Below, piece after piece: positions 17,886 through 25,122 of a stretch of 64,000 bases of DNA (position 1 is its first letter; each line of letters begins with the position of its first letter). The notes below the pieces were generated by a model. That model was not told the DNA's origin. It saw only the letters and a program-made list of their open reading frames with translations, and searched no databases. Source of the DNA: Paenibacillus sp. FSL R5-0345. Lineage in GTDB: Bacteria > Bacillota > Bacilli > Paenibacillales > Paenibacillaceae. Made by a program: the position numbers and the translations under genes. The DNA lies in the NCBI RefSeq assembly GCF_000758585.1, contig NZ_CP009281.1, positions 3,038,001-3,102,000 on the forward strand, read 5' to 3'.

Positions 17886-18776
17886 CTAGGCATGTGAGGT
17901 TATGGGAAACATGAAATGTTTAGGTAGTTCTTTTAAAAGTGGACGCATAAATAACGTATCCTCACTCTGGGGAATTAATTCTGTCTCCAAGTGATCTATT
18001 GCACAATCTGGTGTGAAATAAAAATGGATAACCTCAGTTTCAGGAGATATAATGCTATGCAATATGGCGTTGATATCTATACTTGTAGTGCTTAAGATAT
18101 CAAAAATATGAAGCTGCTGATCCTCATGTCTAAAGATCACTACAACGTCAGCCTCTTCGATATAATAAAAGGAATCATGGAAAGGGAGGATAAAATAAAA
18201 CAGCAGCTGATGTTTATTCTCTATCACACTGAGTATAGAGGAAACAGGTATTCTTTCTTCTGCGAATTGTTTTAACAAGGTAAAATCATCGGAGTTATTC
18301 ATAGATAAGCGACGCATAGAGTGGGTTTTAGACGTTTGATTTCTAAAATAAGCAGCCTTTATCGAAAAGCTACTTTCTTGCATACGTTCAAATCCGAATT
18401 TAGGATAAAAGTCCAAGGCGCTGTCATTTGCAAATAAGTAAATGAAGTCATATTCATGCTCGTATTTAGCAATAATATGATCTATTAATTTTCTGGATAG
18501 TCCTTGCATGCGATAGTCAGGGTGTGTCATTACGGTGCCGATTTGAATGGCTTGATATTCTGTTTGATTTAAAACAATTGTCATTATATTTATGGACGCA
18601 TTTGCTATCACCTGATCCTGATCAATAAAGGAATAACAAATATATTTGTCATTCCAGCCCCTATGTTCAATCCAAGGTGTAAAATCGATTCCAAAGATCA
18701 TTTTGGCTAGAGTATTGAAGCTTTCTCTATATTTTTGGTTATGTTTATAATCACTGATCAATGGGTAATCGCTCAT
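17886..18776 (-). CDS. GNAT family N-acetyltransferase with C-terminal extension
   Basis: 296 residues. The N-terminal ~145 residues form a GNAT domain: IGTVMTHPDYRMQGLSRKLIDHI is motif A (Q/RxxGxS/A loop) and FYPKFGFERMQESSF is motif B. The remaining half has no recognised motif; its arrangement recalls Eis-like or other two-domain acetyltransferases, but this is not certain. AGAGG precedes the ATG on the minus strand. It is divergent from the next GNAT gene across a perfect palindrome. Confidence 0.82.
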   Translation of the reverse strand: MSDYPLISDYKHNQKYRESFNTLAKMIFGIDFTPWIEHRGWNDKYICYSFIDQDQVIANASINIMTIVLNQTEYQAIQIGTVMTHPDYRMQGLSRKLIDHIIAKYEHEYDFIYLFANDSALDFYPKFGFERMQESSFSIKAAYFRNQTSKTHSMRRLSMNNSDDFTLLKQFAEERIPVSSILSVIENKHQLLFYFILPFHDSFYYIEEADVVVIFRHEDQQLHIFDILSTTSIDINAILHSIISPETEVIHFYFTPDCAIDHLETELIPQSEDTLFMRPLLKELPKHFMFPITSHA

Positions 18777-18848
18777 AAGTTAACCTCTTTTACAATGTAT
18801 TTTTTCATAGTTATGTTTATTGGTTATATTTTACTACACTGTTATAAA

Positions 18849-18875
18849 GTAATGTTTATTTAAAATAAACATTAC
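18849..18875. promoter_or_regulatory. Perfect 27-base palindrome between divergent GNAT genes
   Basis: Left arm GTAATGTTTATTT (18849-18861), one central A, right arm AAATAAACATTAC (18863-18875). A related half-site, TATGTTTATT, is at 18812-18821. It sits 18 bases before the ribosome site of the plus-strand gene and about 70 bases upstream of the minus-strand gene, a good place for a repressor of both. Confidence 0.6.
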
Positions 18876-18898
18876 CGATATTATTTGGAGGCTAGAGT

Positions 18899-19468
18899 AT
18901 GAGAGAAATAGATTACAGTAATTATTATTGGAAAGACGAGAAAATTAGATTGCGATCTATTCAAGAAGGGGATTGGGAAGGTTATTACACGAATCGTTTC
19001 GACACTCCAGCGAGGCGACTCTTACAGTGTGCTGTTGAATTACCGCCCACAATTGCCGAAGCCAAAAATTTTGCAGAGACTTATGCTGAATTCTCATCTA
19101 ATAGACTAATGTTTACGATCGAAGATTTGCATGGCGAGAATGTAGGAGGAGTAAATCTTAACAGCATTGACGAGAAAAATGGTACGTTCAGTATTGGCGT
19201 GCAAGTGGAAAAAGATCATCGAGGTAAAGGATATGGAACGAGAGCTATAACGATCCTCTTAAAGTATGCTTTTTTCGAACGACGACTAAATAAATTCAAT
19301 GAATGTGCGCTGGAAGGCAATGAAGGTTCTATAGCGATGTTAAAGAAAGTCGGCTGCGTTCAAGAGGGCGTGCGGCGGAAGGTCATTTACACGAATGGAC
19401 GATATTATGATTTGATTTTATTTGGATTAACGAAGGATGAGTTTATGGAGAGGAACGGCATGGAATAG
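18899..19468 (+). CDS. GNAT family N-acetyltransferase (RimJ/RimL-like)
   Basis: 189-residue acetyltransferase of the RimJ/RimL type: opens with RLRSIQEGDWEGYY, motif A SIGVQVEKDHRGKGYGTRAITILLKYAF and a final KVGCVQEGVRRKVIYTNGRYYDLILFGL, the usual C-terminal strand order. TTGGAGG precedes the ATG. A badly deleted paralogue of this gene lies at 38249-38345, keeping both ends but not the middle. Confidence 0.9.
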   Translation: MREIDYSNYYWKDEKIRLRSIQEGDWEGYYTNRFDTPARRLLQCAVELPPTIAEAKNFAETYAEFSSNRLMFTIEDLHGENVGGVNLNSIDEKNGTFSIGVQVEKDHRGKGYGTRAITILLKYAFFERRLNKFNECALEGNEGSIAMLKKVGCVQEGVRRKVIYTNGRYYDLILFGLTKDEFMERNGME

Positions 19469-19562
19469 AGAGTTTAGACTCTAGTATTGTCTATAGGTAA
19501 AGTTAACATATAGACAATGAACTTGGCCAGATGATGTCTGTCTCGATCAAATGCTTAAGCTT

Positions 19563-19581
19563 TCGGACTCAGACGGCGTTA
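19563..19581 (-). repeat. Dispersed intergenic repeat, partial copy
   Basis: TCGGACTC followed by diverged sequence; shares the conserved end of the element seen at 19613, 47214 and 47324. Confidence 0.5.
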
Positions 19582-19612
19582 TTTCTGCATTATTAGCTAT
19601 TTGAACGTTATT

Positions 19613-19631
19613 TCGGACTCCAGTACAGCTA
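19613..19631 (-). repeat. Dispersed intergenic repeat, copy 2
   Basis: TCGGACTCCAGTACAGCTA, 17 of 19 identical to the copy at 47214-47232. Its right half forms the left arm of the terminator at 19624. Confidence 0.65.
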
Positions 19632-19658
19632 TTCTATAAGAATAGCTGTATTTTTTTT
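19624..19658 (+). terminator. Strong terminator
   Basis: TACAGCTATTC-TATA-A-GAATAGCTGTA stem, then eight T. About 155 bases after the GNAT stop; built partly from a dispersed repeat copy. Confidence 0.88.
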
Positions 19659-19959
19659 GTTTTTTATGCCAATAGCGTCTGTAGGGTCCGTTGACAATCC
19701 AAATGTGGGGAAATGGAGCGCATAGTTAAAAATTCTGTACTTTCATCATATGAAAAATTCACAATAGAAAATCAAAAATATCAGCTCTATCTAGTAACTT
19801 CCATAGCAACCATCATTCATCGCTACTAAAATTCTATACCAATCGGAAAAAGTGAACCCACTACCACATTTCAGGTTGTGAAAGTTGGAAAATAGTGCTT
19901 ATACTAGAGTTATAGCAGGTAAGATTAGCCAATATCAATACAACATGAGGAGGGTTAAT

Positions 19960-20319
19960 ATGGCGTTTATGATTGCTCAACGGGCTTTTATCAAGGTGTA
20001 TCTTATCACAATGGTAGAACAACACCGCGGTTATGGATATCAAATGCTTGAGGATTTACGTCGAGATTTCAAGGCACATGGATATTCCCCCCCACAAAGC
20101 GAAATCTATCGTGCCCTGCATGAGCTGGTACAGCAAGGAATTTTATATCGTACTAAACAGCTAAAAGGGAATGATCCGAAGGTGGATTTTCAAGAAATCG
20201 TCTTATATCATTTTACTTCTGATGGAGAAGAGAAAGCTAAGCTATATAAGAAGCAGGTGAAGACAGATCTTGATCGCTGTCTAGGTATTTTGAACAAGGC
20301 GGTTGCGGATAACTTCTAG
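19960..20319 (+). CDS. rtp: Replication terminator protein (RTP) homologue
   Basis: 119-residue winged-helix protein. Compared from memory with Bacillus subtilis RTP (122 residues), it matches along the whole length, including QRAFIKVYLITMVEQ, SEIYRALHELVQQGIL, EIVLYHF, AKLYKKQVKTDLDRC and the closing AVADNF. RTP dimers bind Ter sites and arrest replication forks from one side. The start at 19960 is chosen for the GGAGGG site just upstream and because it matches the RTP length; an ATG at 19885 would add 25 unrelated residues. RTP belongs structurally near PadR-type regulators, so a general DNA-binding role cannot be excluded. A DivIVA-domain gene follows on the same strand. Confidence 0.85.
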   Translation: MAFMIAQRAFIKVYLITMVEQHRGYGYQMLEDLRRDFKAHGYSPPQSEIYRALHELVQQGILYRTKQLKGNDPKVDFQEIVLYHFTSDGEEKAKLYKKQVKTDLDRCLGILNKAVADNF

Positions 20320-20369
20320 AACTGGAACTATAGTTATATTTTCAGGATGCTCTTACCCTGTTATAATGG

Positions 20370-20392
20370 TTACTGCCGGATCATTGCAGTAA
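20370..20392. promoter_or_regulatory. Inverted repeat downstream of a TATAAT box
   Basis: TTACTGC-N9-GCAGTAA, just after TATAAT (20362-20367) and 18 bases before the start of the DivIVA-domain gene. It could be an operator or a leader hairpin that holds the upstream edge of the ribosome site. Confidence 0.4.
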
Positions 20393-20409
20393 ATACTTGG
20401 AGGTAACAA

Positions 20410-20799
20410 ATGATGGATGAACATATGAAACGTCGATTGGACAAACAACGCAAGCTCTTCAGCCAACTTGGCATCACTCTTGATGCTCTAACCATACATG
20501 AAAAAGAATTCAGTATGAAGCTTCGTGGTTACGATGCGGAAGAAGTAGATACTTTTCTAGATAGCGTAATCAAAGATTATGAGCGTTTTTATGCGACAAT
20601 CGCTGATCTGATGGATAAATGGCAAGAGCAACAACTGGAGATGCGCGAATTAAAGTCAGAAACCAAAGCTACTGAAGTCATTCAAGTTCCTGTACTTCGA
20701 GGCATCGATCCAAAGGAATTAGAAGAAGTCATTTTAAGATTGGAAACCAATGTCCGTCAGCTTAAAGATAAGCTTCCCCAAATCGAAAGCTATTTATAA
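20410..20799 (+). CDS. DivIVA domain-containing protein
   Basis: 129 residues. The DivIVA/GpsB N-terminal membrane-targeting motif is clear: LTIHEKEFSMKLRGYDAEEVDTFLDSVIKDYERFY (about residues 28-62), followed by coiled coil to the C-terminus. It is too short for full DivIVA and longer than GpsB, so it is a small DivIVA-like scaffold probably acting at curved or dividing membranes (inference). An unusual charged leader of about 27 residues precedes the domain. TTGGAGG precedes the ATG. Confidence 0.85.
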   Translation: MMDEHMKRRLDKQRKLFSQLGITLDALTIHEKEFSMKLRGYDAEEVDTFLDSVIKDYERFYATIADLMDKWQEQQLEMRELKSETKATEVIQVPVLRGIDPKELEEVILRLETNVRQLKDKLPQIESYL

Positions 20800-20908
20800 G
20801 TCATGAATTTTGATCACAGGTGCTCCGCTTGACATTTATAAATTTATCATTGACGAGTTAGCAGTTCATGATTTATGATATGTTCATAAATGATCATTTA
20901 TATTTCAG

Positions 20909-20938
20909 TGGCGTGTTACCGTTAAGGGCATGAGCCAA
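20909..20938 (+). promoter_or_regulatory. GlcT-type ribonucleic antiterminator (RAT)
   Basis: GGCGTGTTACC, a short loop, GGGCATGAGCC. It resembles the RAT of the Bacillus ptsG leader as remembered (GTGTTACTG... and GGCATGAG halves). Outer GGC/GCC and inner CC/GG pairs enclose internal loops, as in BglG-family RATs. Its right arm overlaps the left arm of the terminator at 20932-20980, so the two structures exclude each other. Confidence 0.7.
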
Positions 20939-20980
20939 GAATTGTCTTCATCTTCACGAGACATTTCTTGGCTTTTTTTG
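20932..20980 (+). terminator. Leader terminator of the glcT-PTS operon
   Basis: AGCCAAGAATTGTCT pairs with AGACATTTCTTGGCT, followed by seven T, 38 bases before glcT. It is expected to stop transcription unless GlcT stabilises the overlapping RAT. Confidence 0.85.
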
Positions 20981-21018
20981 TTCCTAATTGACGATAATAT
21001 GGGAAAGGAGTGATGAGC

Positions 21019-21885
21019 TTGTCGCGGGAGATCGAGCAATTTCAAGTACAGCGTGTGATTGGGAACAACGTTGTAATGGTTCAGGGAAGCAAGAACGGCA
21101 AGGAATATGTCATCATTGGCAAAGGCATTGGTTTTGCTGTGAAAGGTTCAGGGGTGATTGAAGGGAACGATCCTCGTATTGAGAAATTGTTTCGTCTAGA
21201 AGACCGCGAAGCCTGGAGCCAGTATCAAATATTGCTGGAAGACATAGATCCCAAAGTGATGAGAATAACTGATGAAATAATTGCTGATATCCAAAGTCAA
21301 TTTCCTGACAAATTAAACGACAAGATTTATCTGGCACTCCCGAGCCATATTCAGTTCACCATTTACCGTCTGCGCAACGGGATGGATATTATTAATCCTT
21401 TTTTACAAGAAACTAAGATGTCTTTTCCGAAGGAATTTGATATCGCTTACAAGGCATCAGAGAAAATCAATGCTGAATTTCAGGTGCAAATTCCCGAAGA
21501 CGAGGTTGGATTCCTTACTTATCATGTGTACTCCGCGGTTAGTAATGTATCGGTGGGTCAGTTAGTAAAAGCATCCAATATTGTGAGTGAACTTTTAGAC
21601 ATGATTCAGCAAGAACGTAATATAACTTTTGAACATGGAAGTATGAACCATATTCGGTTAATGATCCATTTACGGTTTTCGCTGGAACGTATTTTGAAAG
21701 GATCACTAATAGATAATCCTTTTGTGAAACATATTAAGAAGGAATATAAAGAGGAATACAAGTTATCTCAAAAGCTCGGGAAAGTGATGCAAAGATCACT
21801 TGGAGTAGAAATTCCAGAAGAAGAGCTATGTTTCCTGGCGATGCATCTACATCGATTATTTCAAACCTTAGTGAAACAAAATTAA
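21019..21885 (+). CDS. glcT: PTS-controlled transcription antiterminator GlcT
   Basis: 288-residue BglG-family antiterminator. The N-terminal ~60 residues form the RNA-binding CAT domain (QVQRVIGNNVVMVQG, GKGIGFAVKG). Two PRD modules follow; phosphorylatable histidines are visible in LPSHIQFTIYRL and LTYHVYSAV (PRD1) and RLMIHLRFSLER and LAMHLHRLF (PRD2). In its active state it binds the RAT in the nascent leader and prevents termination. TTG at 21019 is chosen, eight bases from AAAGGAG; the GTG/ATG at 21010/21013 are too close. The RAT precedes its own gene, so the whole operon including glcT is under antitermination. Confidence 0.9.
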   Translation: MSREIEQFQVQRVIGNNVVMVQGSKNGKEYVIIGKGIGFAVKGSGVIEGNDPRIEKLFRLEDREAWSQYQILLEDIDPKVMRITDEIIADIQSQFPDKLNDKIYLALPSHIQFTIYRLRNGMDIINPFLQETKMSFPKEFDIAYKASEKINAEFQVQIPEDEVGFLTYHVYSAVSNVSVGQLVKASNIVSELLDMIQQERNITFEHGSMNHIRLMIHLRFSLERILKGSLIDNPFVKHIKKEYKEEYKLSQKLGKVMQRSLGVEIPEEELCFLAMHLHRLFQTLVKQN

Positions 21886-21907
21886 CATCTTTAGAGGAGT
21901 GGAGCAT

Positions 21908-22414
21908 ATGTTTTCCAAATGGAAATCAAAAAAAGAAGAGAAACCTACTGGACATACAATTGAAATCATGGCACCAATCAGCGGAGAAGCCGTTTCATTA
22001 TCAGAAGTTCCTGAAGAAACCTTTGCTGGTGGTCATATGGGGAGCGGTATTGCAATCAGACCTTCCGAAGGGATCTTAAAAGCTCCTTTTGATGGCACGG
22101 TTGCTCATATCGTGAAATCAAGTCATGCAGTTATTTTGGAACATTCCTCCGGTGTGCAATTGTTGTTACATATCGGAATCGATACTGTCAGCCTTAAGGG
22201 CAACGGATTTGTCAGTCATATTTCCTCTGGAGATCAAGTGAAGGCAGGTCAAACCCTAATCGAATTTGATCTGGATGTAATTCGCGCAGCAGGTTGTGAC
22301 ACAATTTCGCCTGTAATCGTGACTAGTACGGAAGAAACACCACCTAAAGTGAACGGACATTATGGTCAGGTTACAGCTGGACAGGATCTGGTTCTTACAG
22401 TGGCTTCAAAGTAA
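21908..22414 (+). CDS. PTS sugar transporter subunit IIA (Glc family)
   Basis: 168-residue EIIA of the glucose superfamily. Typical strands are IEIMAPISGEAVSLSEVP, FAGGHMGSGIAIRPSEG and the active-site segment EHSSGVQLLLHIGIDTVSLKG, where the His of LLHIGID accepts phosphate from HPr. It passes phosphate to the IIB domain of the next gene. The extra ~10 N-terminal residues are lysine-rich. ATG at 21908 is about ten bases from AGAGGAG; the GTG at 21899 is too close. Confidence 0.92.
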   Translation: MFSKWKSKKEEKPTGHTIEIMAPISGEAVSLSEVPEETFAGGHMGSGIAIRPSEGILKAPFDGTVAHIVKSSHAVILEHSSGVQLLLHIGIDTVSLKGNGFVSHISSGDQVKAGQTLIEFDLDVIRAAGCDTISPVIVTSTEETPPKVNGHYGQVTAGQDLVLTVASK

Positions 22415-22462
22415 TAAGCGAATAAAGCATTTCTACTATTGAATCGAAAGGATGATTTTGTT

Positions 22463-23914
22463 ATGTTGGCTTTTCTACAAAAACTAGGTAAGTCGCTTAT
22501 GCTTCCAGTTGCTACTATGCCCGCGGCAGCTATTCTTCAAGGGTTTGGTTTGCTTAACTATGAAAAAGATTTGCATCTAGGAGCCACGGTAGGGGGATTC
22601 TTGAACCAATATTTTGCTCCATTCCTAAATGCCGGTGCAAATGCAATCTTCGGAAATCTTGCTTTGATCTTTGCGGTAGGGGTCGCAATTGGATTCGCTA
22701 AGGATGCCGTTGCTGCCTTGTCAGCAGTAATTGCATACATGGTGTTAACTAAGATTCTGGCTGTTGTACCTCTTCAGTTCTCCTTCATCAATGATGATGT
22801 AGTATTGAATATGGGTGTGCTCGGAGGTATATTTGCCGGTGCATGGGCAGCATTCCTATATAAGAAATATCACAATATCAAGATGCCAGATTGGCTTGGG
22901 TTCTTTGCAGGTAAACGATTTGTTCCGATCATTACGGCAGCATCCACGATGGTCCTTGCAGTATTAATTGGGATGATCTGGAGCCCTATACAAGATGTAA
23001 TTAGTGATTTCGGAAACTGGGTTGTGTCCTTGGGAGCAGTTGGAGCTTTCATCTTCGGTACAGCTAACCGCTTATTGATTCCGATCGGACTTCACCACGT
23101 ACTGAATACGATTGCTTGGTTCCAAATTGGTGACTTTACAAATGCAGCAGGCGAATTGGTACACGGTGACTTATACCGCTTCTTCGCTGGAGATAAAACG
23201 GCTGGGATGTTTATGACTGGATTCTTCCCAATCATGATGTTTGCGCTTCCAGGTGCAGCTCTTGCATTTATTCATACCGCTAAACCAGAAAAACGTAAAA
23301 TGGTTGCTTCCATCTTTATCGGTTCTGCCATTGCTTCTTTCTTAACAGGGATTACAGAACCACTTGAGTTCTCCTTTATGTTCTTGGCACCACTATTGTA
23401 CTTGGTGCATGCTTTGTTAACAGGTTTCTCCATGGCTTTAATGTACATTCTAGATGTTAAGCTTGGTTTCGGTTTCTCTGCAGGTTTGATCGATTACCTA
23501 GTGAACATGAAGCTATCCACCAATGCATGGGTTCTTATCCCTGTAGGTCTTGCCTTCTTCGTTCTGTACTATGTGTTGTTCCGTTTTATCATCACGAAGT
23601 TCAAGCTTAAGACGCCTGGTCGAGAAGATGATGATGATGCGCTTGCACCAACTGGCGGTAACGCAACAGGTTCAGCTGTTTCTTCCAAGGCTGCTCAAAT
23701 TCTTGAGCACATTGGTGGACCTTCAAATATCGAGAATATCGATGCTTGTATTACACGCCTTCGTCTGATCGTTAAAGACGAGAAAGCAGTTAAAGATTCC
23801 GCGCTGAAGCAACTCGGTGCTTCTGGGGTCATGAGACTTGGTCAAGGTGCTGTACAAATTGTATTTGGTCCGAAATCGGAGCAATACAAAGAGGAAATCG
23901 AGAAGTTACTATAA
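22463..23914 (+). CDS. PTS transporter subunit IIBC, glucose/N-acetylglucosamine type
   Basis: 483-residue membrane permease with IIC (about residues 1-385, roughly ten TM segments) fused to IIB. IIC opens FLQKLGKSLMLPVATMPAAAIL and has the GITEPLEFSFMFLAP substrate-site motif. IIB carries the phosphocysteine in NIENIDACITRLRLIVKD. The segments FFAGKRFVPII and GLHHVLNTIAWFQIGDF look closer to N-acetylglucosamine permeases (NagP/NagE) than to PtsG, so GlcNAc is a real alternative to glucose. Translation probably starts at 22463, where AAAGG is suitably spaced. Last gene of the glcT operon. Confidence 0.9.
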   Translation: MLAFLQKLGKSLMLPVATMPAAAILQGFGLLNYEKDLHLGATVGGFLNQYFAPFLNAGANAIFGNLALIFAVGVAIGFAKDAVAALSAVIAYMVLTKILAVVPLQFSFINDDVVLNMGVLGGIFAGAWAAFLYKKYHNIKMPDWLGFFAGKRFVPIITAASTMVLAVLIGMIWSPIQDVISDFGNWVVSLGAVGAFIFGTANRLLIPIGLHHVLNTIAWFQIGDFTNAAGELVHGDLYRFFAGDKTAGMFMTGFFPIMMFALPGAALAFIHTAKPEKRKMVASIFIGSAIASFLTGITEPLEFSFMFLAPLLYLVHALLTGFSMALMYILDVKLGFGFSAGLIDYLVNMKLSTNAWVLIPVGLAFFVLYYVLFRFIITKFKLKTPGREDDDDALAPTGGNATGSAVSSKAAQILEHIGGPSNIENIDACITRLRLIVKDEKAVKDSALKQLGASGVMRLGQGAVQIVFGPKSEQYKEEIEKLL

Positions 23915-23942
23915 CTTAACGTACTCCGTTTAAAATTATTAG

Positions 23943-23977
23943 CAAGGGCTAGTCCGCATACTAGCCCTTGTTTTTTT
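23943..23977 (+). terminator. Terminator of the PTS operon
   Basis: Perfect 11-base stem CAAGGGCTAGT / ACTAGCCCTTG followed by seven T. Confidence 0.95.
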
Positions 23978-23997
23978 GTGTATAGAGGGATAAAATG

Positions 23998-24034
23998 TTG
24001 CAATATACACAATACCTAGTATAATACTTGGTAT
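23998..24034 (+). promoter_or_regulatory. Promoter with palindrome over the -10
   Basis: TTGCAA (23998-24003), 16-base spacer, TATAAT (24020-24025). The -10 lies at the centre of a near-perfect palindrome (24012-24034) with arms ATACCTAGTAT and ATACTTGGTAT. It drives the small gene at 24059 and may be an operator. Confidence 0.5.
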
Positions 24035-24058
24035 AAACATACAAAGGAGTCGGTACAT

Positions 24059-24376
24059 ATGTCAGTCGACGATTATCTGGACCTTTTAAATTATGCCAAA
24101 GCAATTAACGATGGACAGTGGCAGGCTGACATCATAGAGAGTTTAAAGAATCTAAACACTGTATCGGAAGAACCCCAGGTTCAAGAAGAAAGTGTGATAG
24201 AATTATGGTCGCAGTTTGATTCCGTTAACATATTGATCATGAAGTTGTTTGAGAAGCTGCGCAAGAATGAAGATTCAGATGAAGTGTTACATTGGAATGA
24301 GCAGCTGCTGGAGCTTAAGCTGGAGCGGAGTATTTTGTCTAAGAAAATCCTTAACCGGTATATTCGAATTCGATAA
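24059..24376 (+). CDS. Hypothetical protein, 105 residues
   Basis: Soluble, acidic, predicted all-helical protein with no family I recognise. The N-terminal part (YLDLLNYAKAINDGQWQADI) and the C-terminal part rich in Leu, Glu and Lys (WNEQLLELKLERSILSKKIL) suggest a helical bundle or coiled coil. AAAGGAG precedes the ATG; the gene has its own promoter-like site and terminator, so it is a monocistronic unit. Confidence 0.7.
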   Translation: MSVDDYLDLLNYAKAINDGQWQADIIESLKNLNTVSEEPQVQEESVIELWSQFDSVNILIMKLFEKLRKNEDSDEVLHWNEQLLELKLERSILSKKILNRYIRIR

Positions 24377-24410
24377 TTGAGATCACAATAAATAGGTAAG
24401 ACTAATAATG

Positions 24411-24446
24411 AAGACAGTAACCTTGTTAATTAGGGGCTGTCTTTTT
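24411..24446 (+). terminator. Terminator
   Basis: AAGACAG...CC pairs with GG...CTGTCTT, followed by TTT, after the 105-residue hypothetical gene. Confidence 0.75.
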
Positions 24447-24485
24447 GCTTGTCTTGAGATAGGTTATGATAATTATGAAGAATTC

Positions 24486-24512
24486 TGATACAAAAATGCA
24501 CTGACAGTCGTC
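24486..24512 (+). promoter_or_regulatory. Candidate ECF-type promoter
   Basis: TGATAC (24486-24491), a 17-base spacer and CGTC (24509-24512). This is one base from the TGAAAC / CGTC pattern used by SigX/SigW-type ECF factors, and it lies about 40 bases before the ECF sigma gene, as expected for autoregulation. Confidence 0.5.
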
Positions 24513-24549
24513 TTACTTATAGCTGCAGCTGATAAGGAGGATTTACACG

Positions 24550-25068
24550 ATGGAAATTCCGGAATCTGAAATTTTTAAAGCAATATTTTACGAACATTAT
24601 CCTGTTGTCCGACGTAAGCTTGCCGCTTTGGTACGCGATGAATCGGCAGCGGATGATTTGGCTCAAGAAGTTTTTCTAAGATTGTACCGTAATCCACCAG
24701 ATGATCCAGCAGCGCTGGGTGCCTGGCTTCATAGAGTCCTTACCCGTATTGGATATGATTATCTGGACAAAAAAGCGAGGGAACGGCGACTGCAGAATAA
24801 ACAAGAGCAGCTATATGATGCTAGTGAATCTCCGCCTTCAGGTGAAGAAATCATTCTAAGTAAGCTAGATCAGGAGGATGTACATGTCTGGCTGAATGAA
24901 TTGCCTGAAAGAGACAGACAGGCGCTTCTCCTACGCTACTCAGGGTACAGCTACGTGGAAATCGCGGGAGAGCTTGGAGTAAGGCCTCCAGTAGTAGGAA
25001 CCTTGCTCCACCGAGCGACAGAGAAATTAAGACAGAATGCAACGAAGGCGATACCCCAGACAAAGTAG
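24550..25068 (+). CDS. ECF RNA polymerase sigma factor (SigX-like)
   Basis: 172-residue extracytoplasmic-function sigma factor. Region 2 reads YPVVRRKLAALVRDESAADDLAQEVFLRLYRNP (about residues 14-50), with AWLHRVLTRIGYDYL continuing to region 2.4; region 4 reads LPERDRQALLLRYSGYSYVEIAGELGVRPPVVGTLLHRATEKL (about 116-158). AAGGAGG precedes the ATG. The next gene encodes a membrane protein placed like an anti-sigma factor, then an ABC exporter. SigX-like assignment rests on general resemblance only. Confidence 0.9.
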   Translation: MEIPESEIFKAIFYEHYPVVRRKLAALVRDESAADDLAQEVFLRLYRNPPDDPAALGAWLHRVLTRIGYDYLDKKARERRLQNKQEQLYDASESPPSGEEIILSKLDQEDVHVWLNELPERDRQALLLRYSGYSYVEIAGELGVRPPVVGTLLHRATEKLRQNATKAIPQTK

Positions 25069-25122
25069 ACATTACTCAAAGTGCAGCTACGAAGTAATCT
25101 TTTTAATTCAGGAGGTACACTA

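Larger units (their letters stand above)
19469..19959. other. Intergenic region with dispersed repeats
   Basis: 491 bases. It holds two copies of the TCGGACTC repeat (19563-19581, 19613-19631), a strong terminator (19624-19658) and AT-rich sequence upstream of the RTP-like gene. No second gene was found. Candidate Ter-like sequence was searched for by eye: ACTAAAATTCTATACC (19823-19838) is suggestive but has the wrong spacing compared with the Bacillus Ter consensus as remembered. Confidence 0.55.

Noticed and set aside
19823..19838. Possible Ter site ACTAAAATTCTATACC upstream of rtp
   Set aside because: The spacing between ACTAA and CTAT is one base short of the Bacillus consensus as remembered and the second half does not match.
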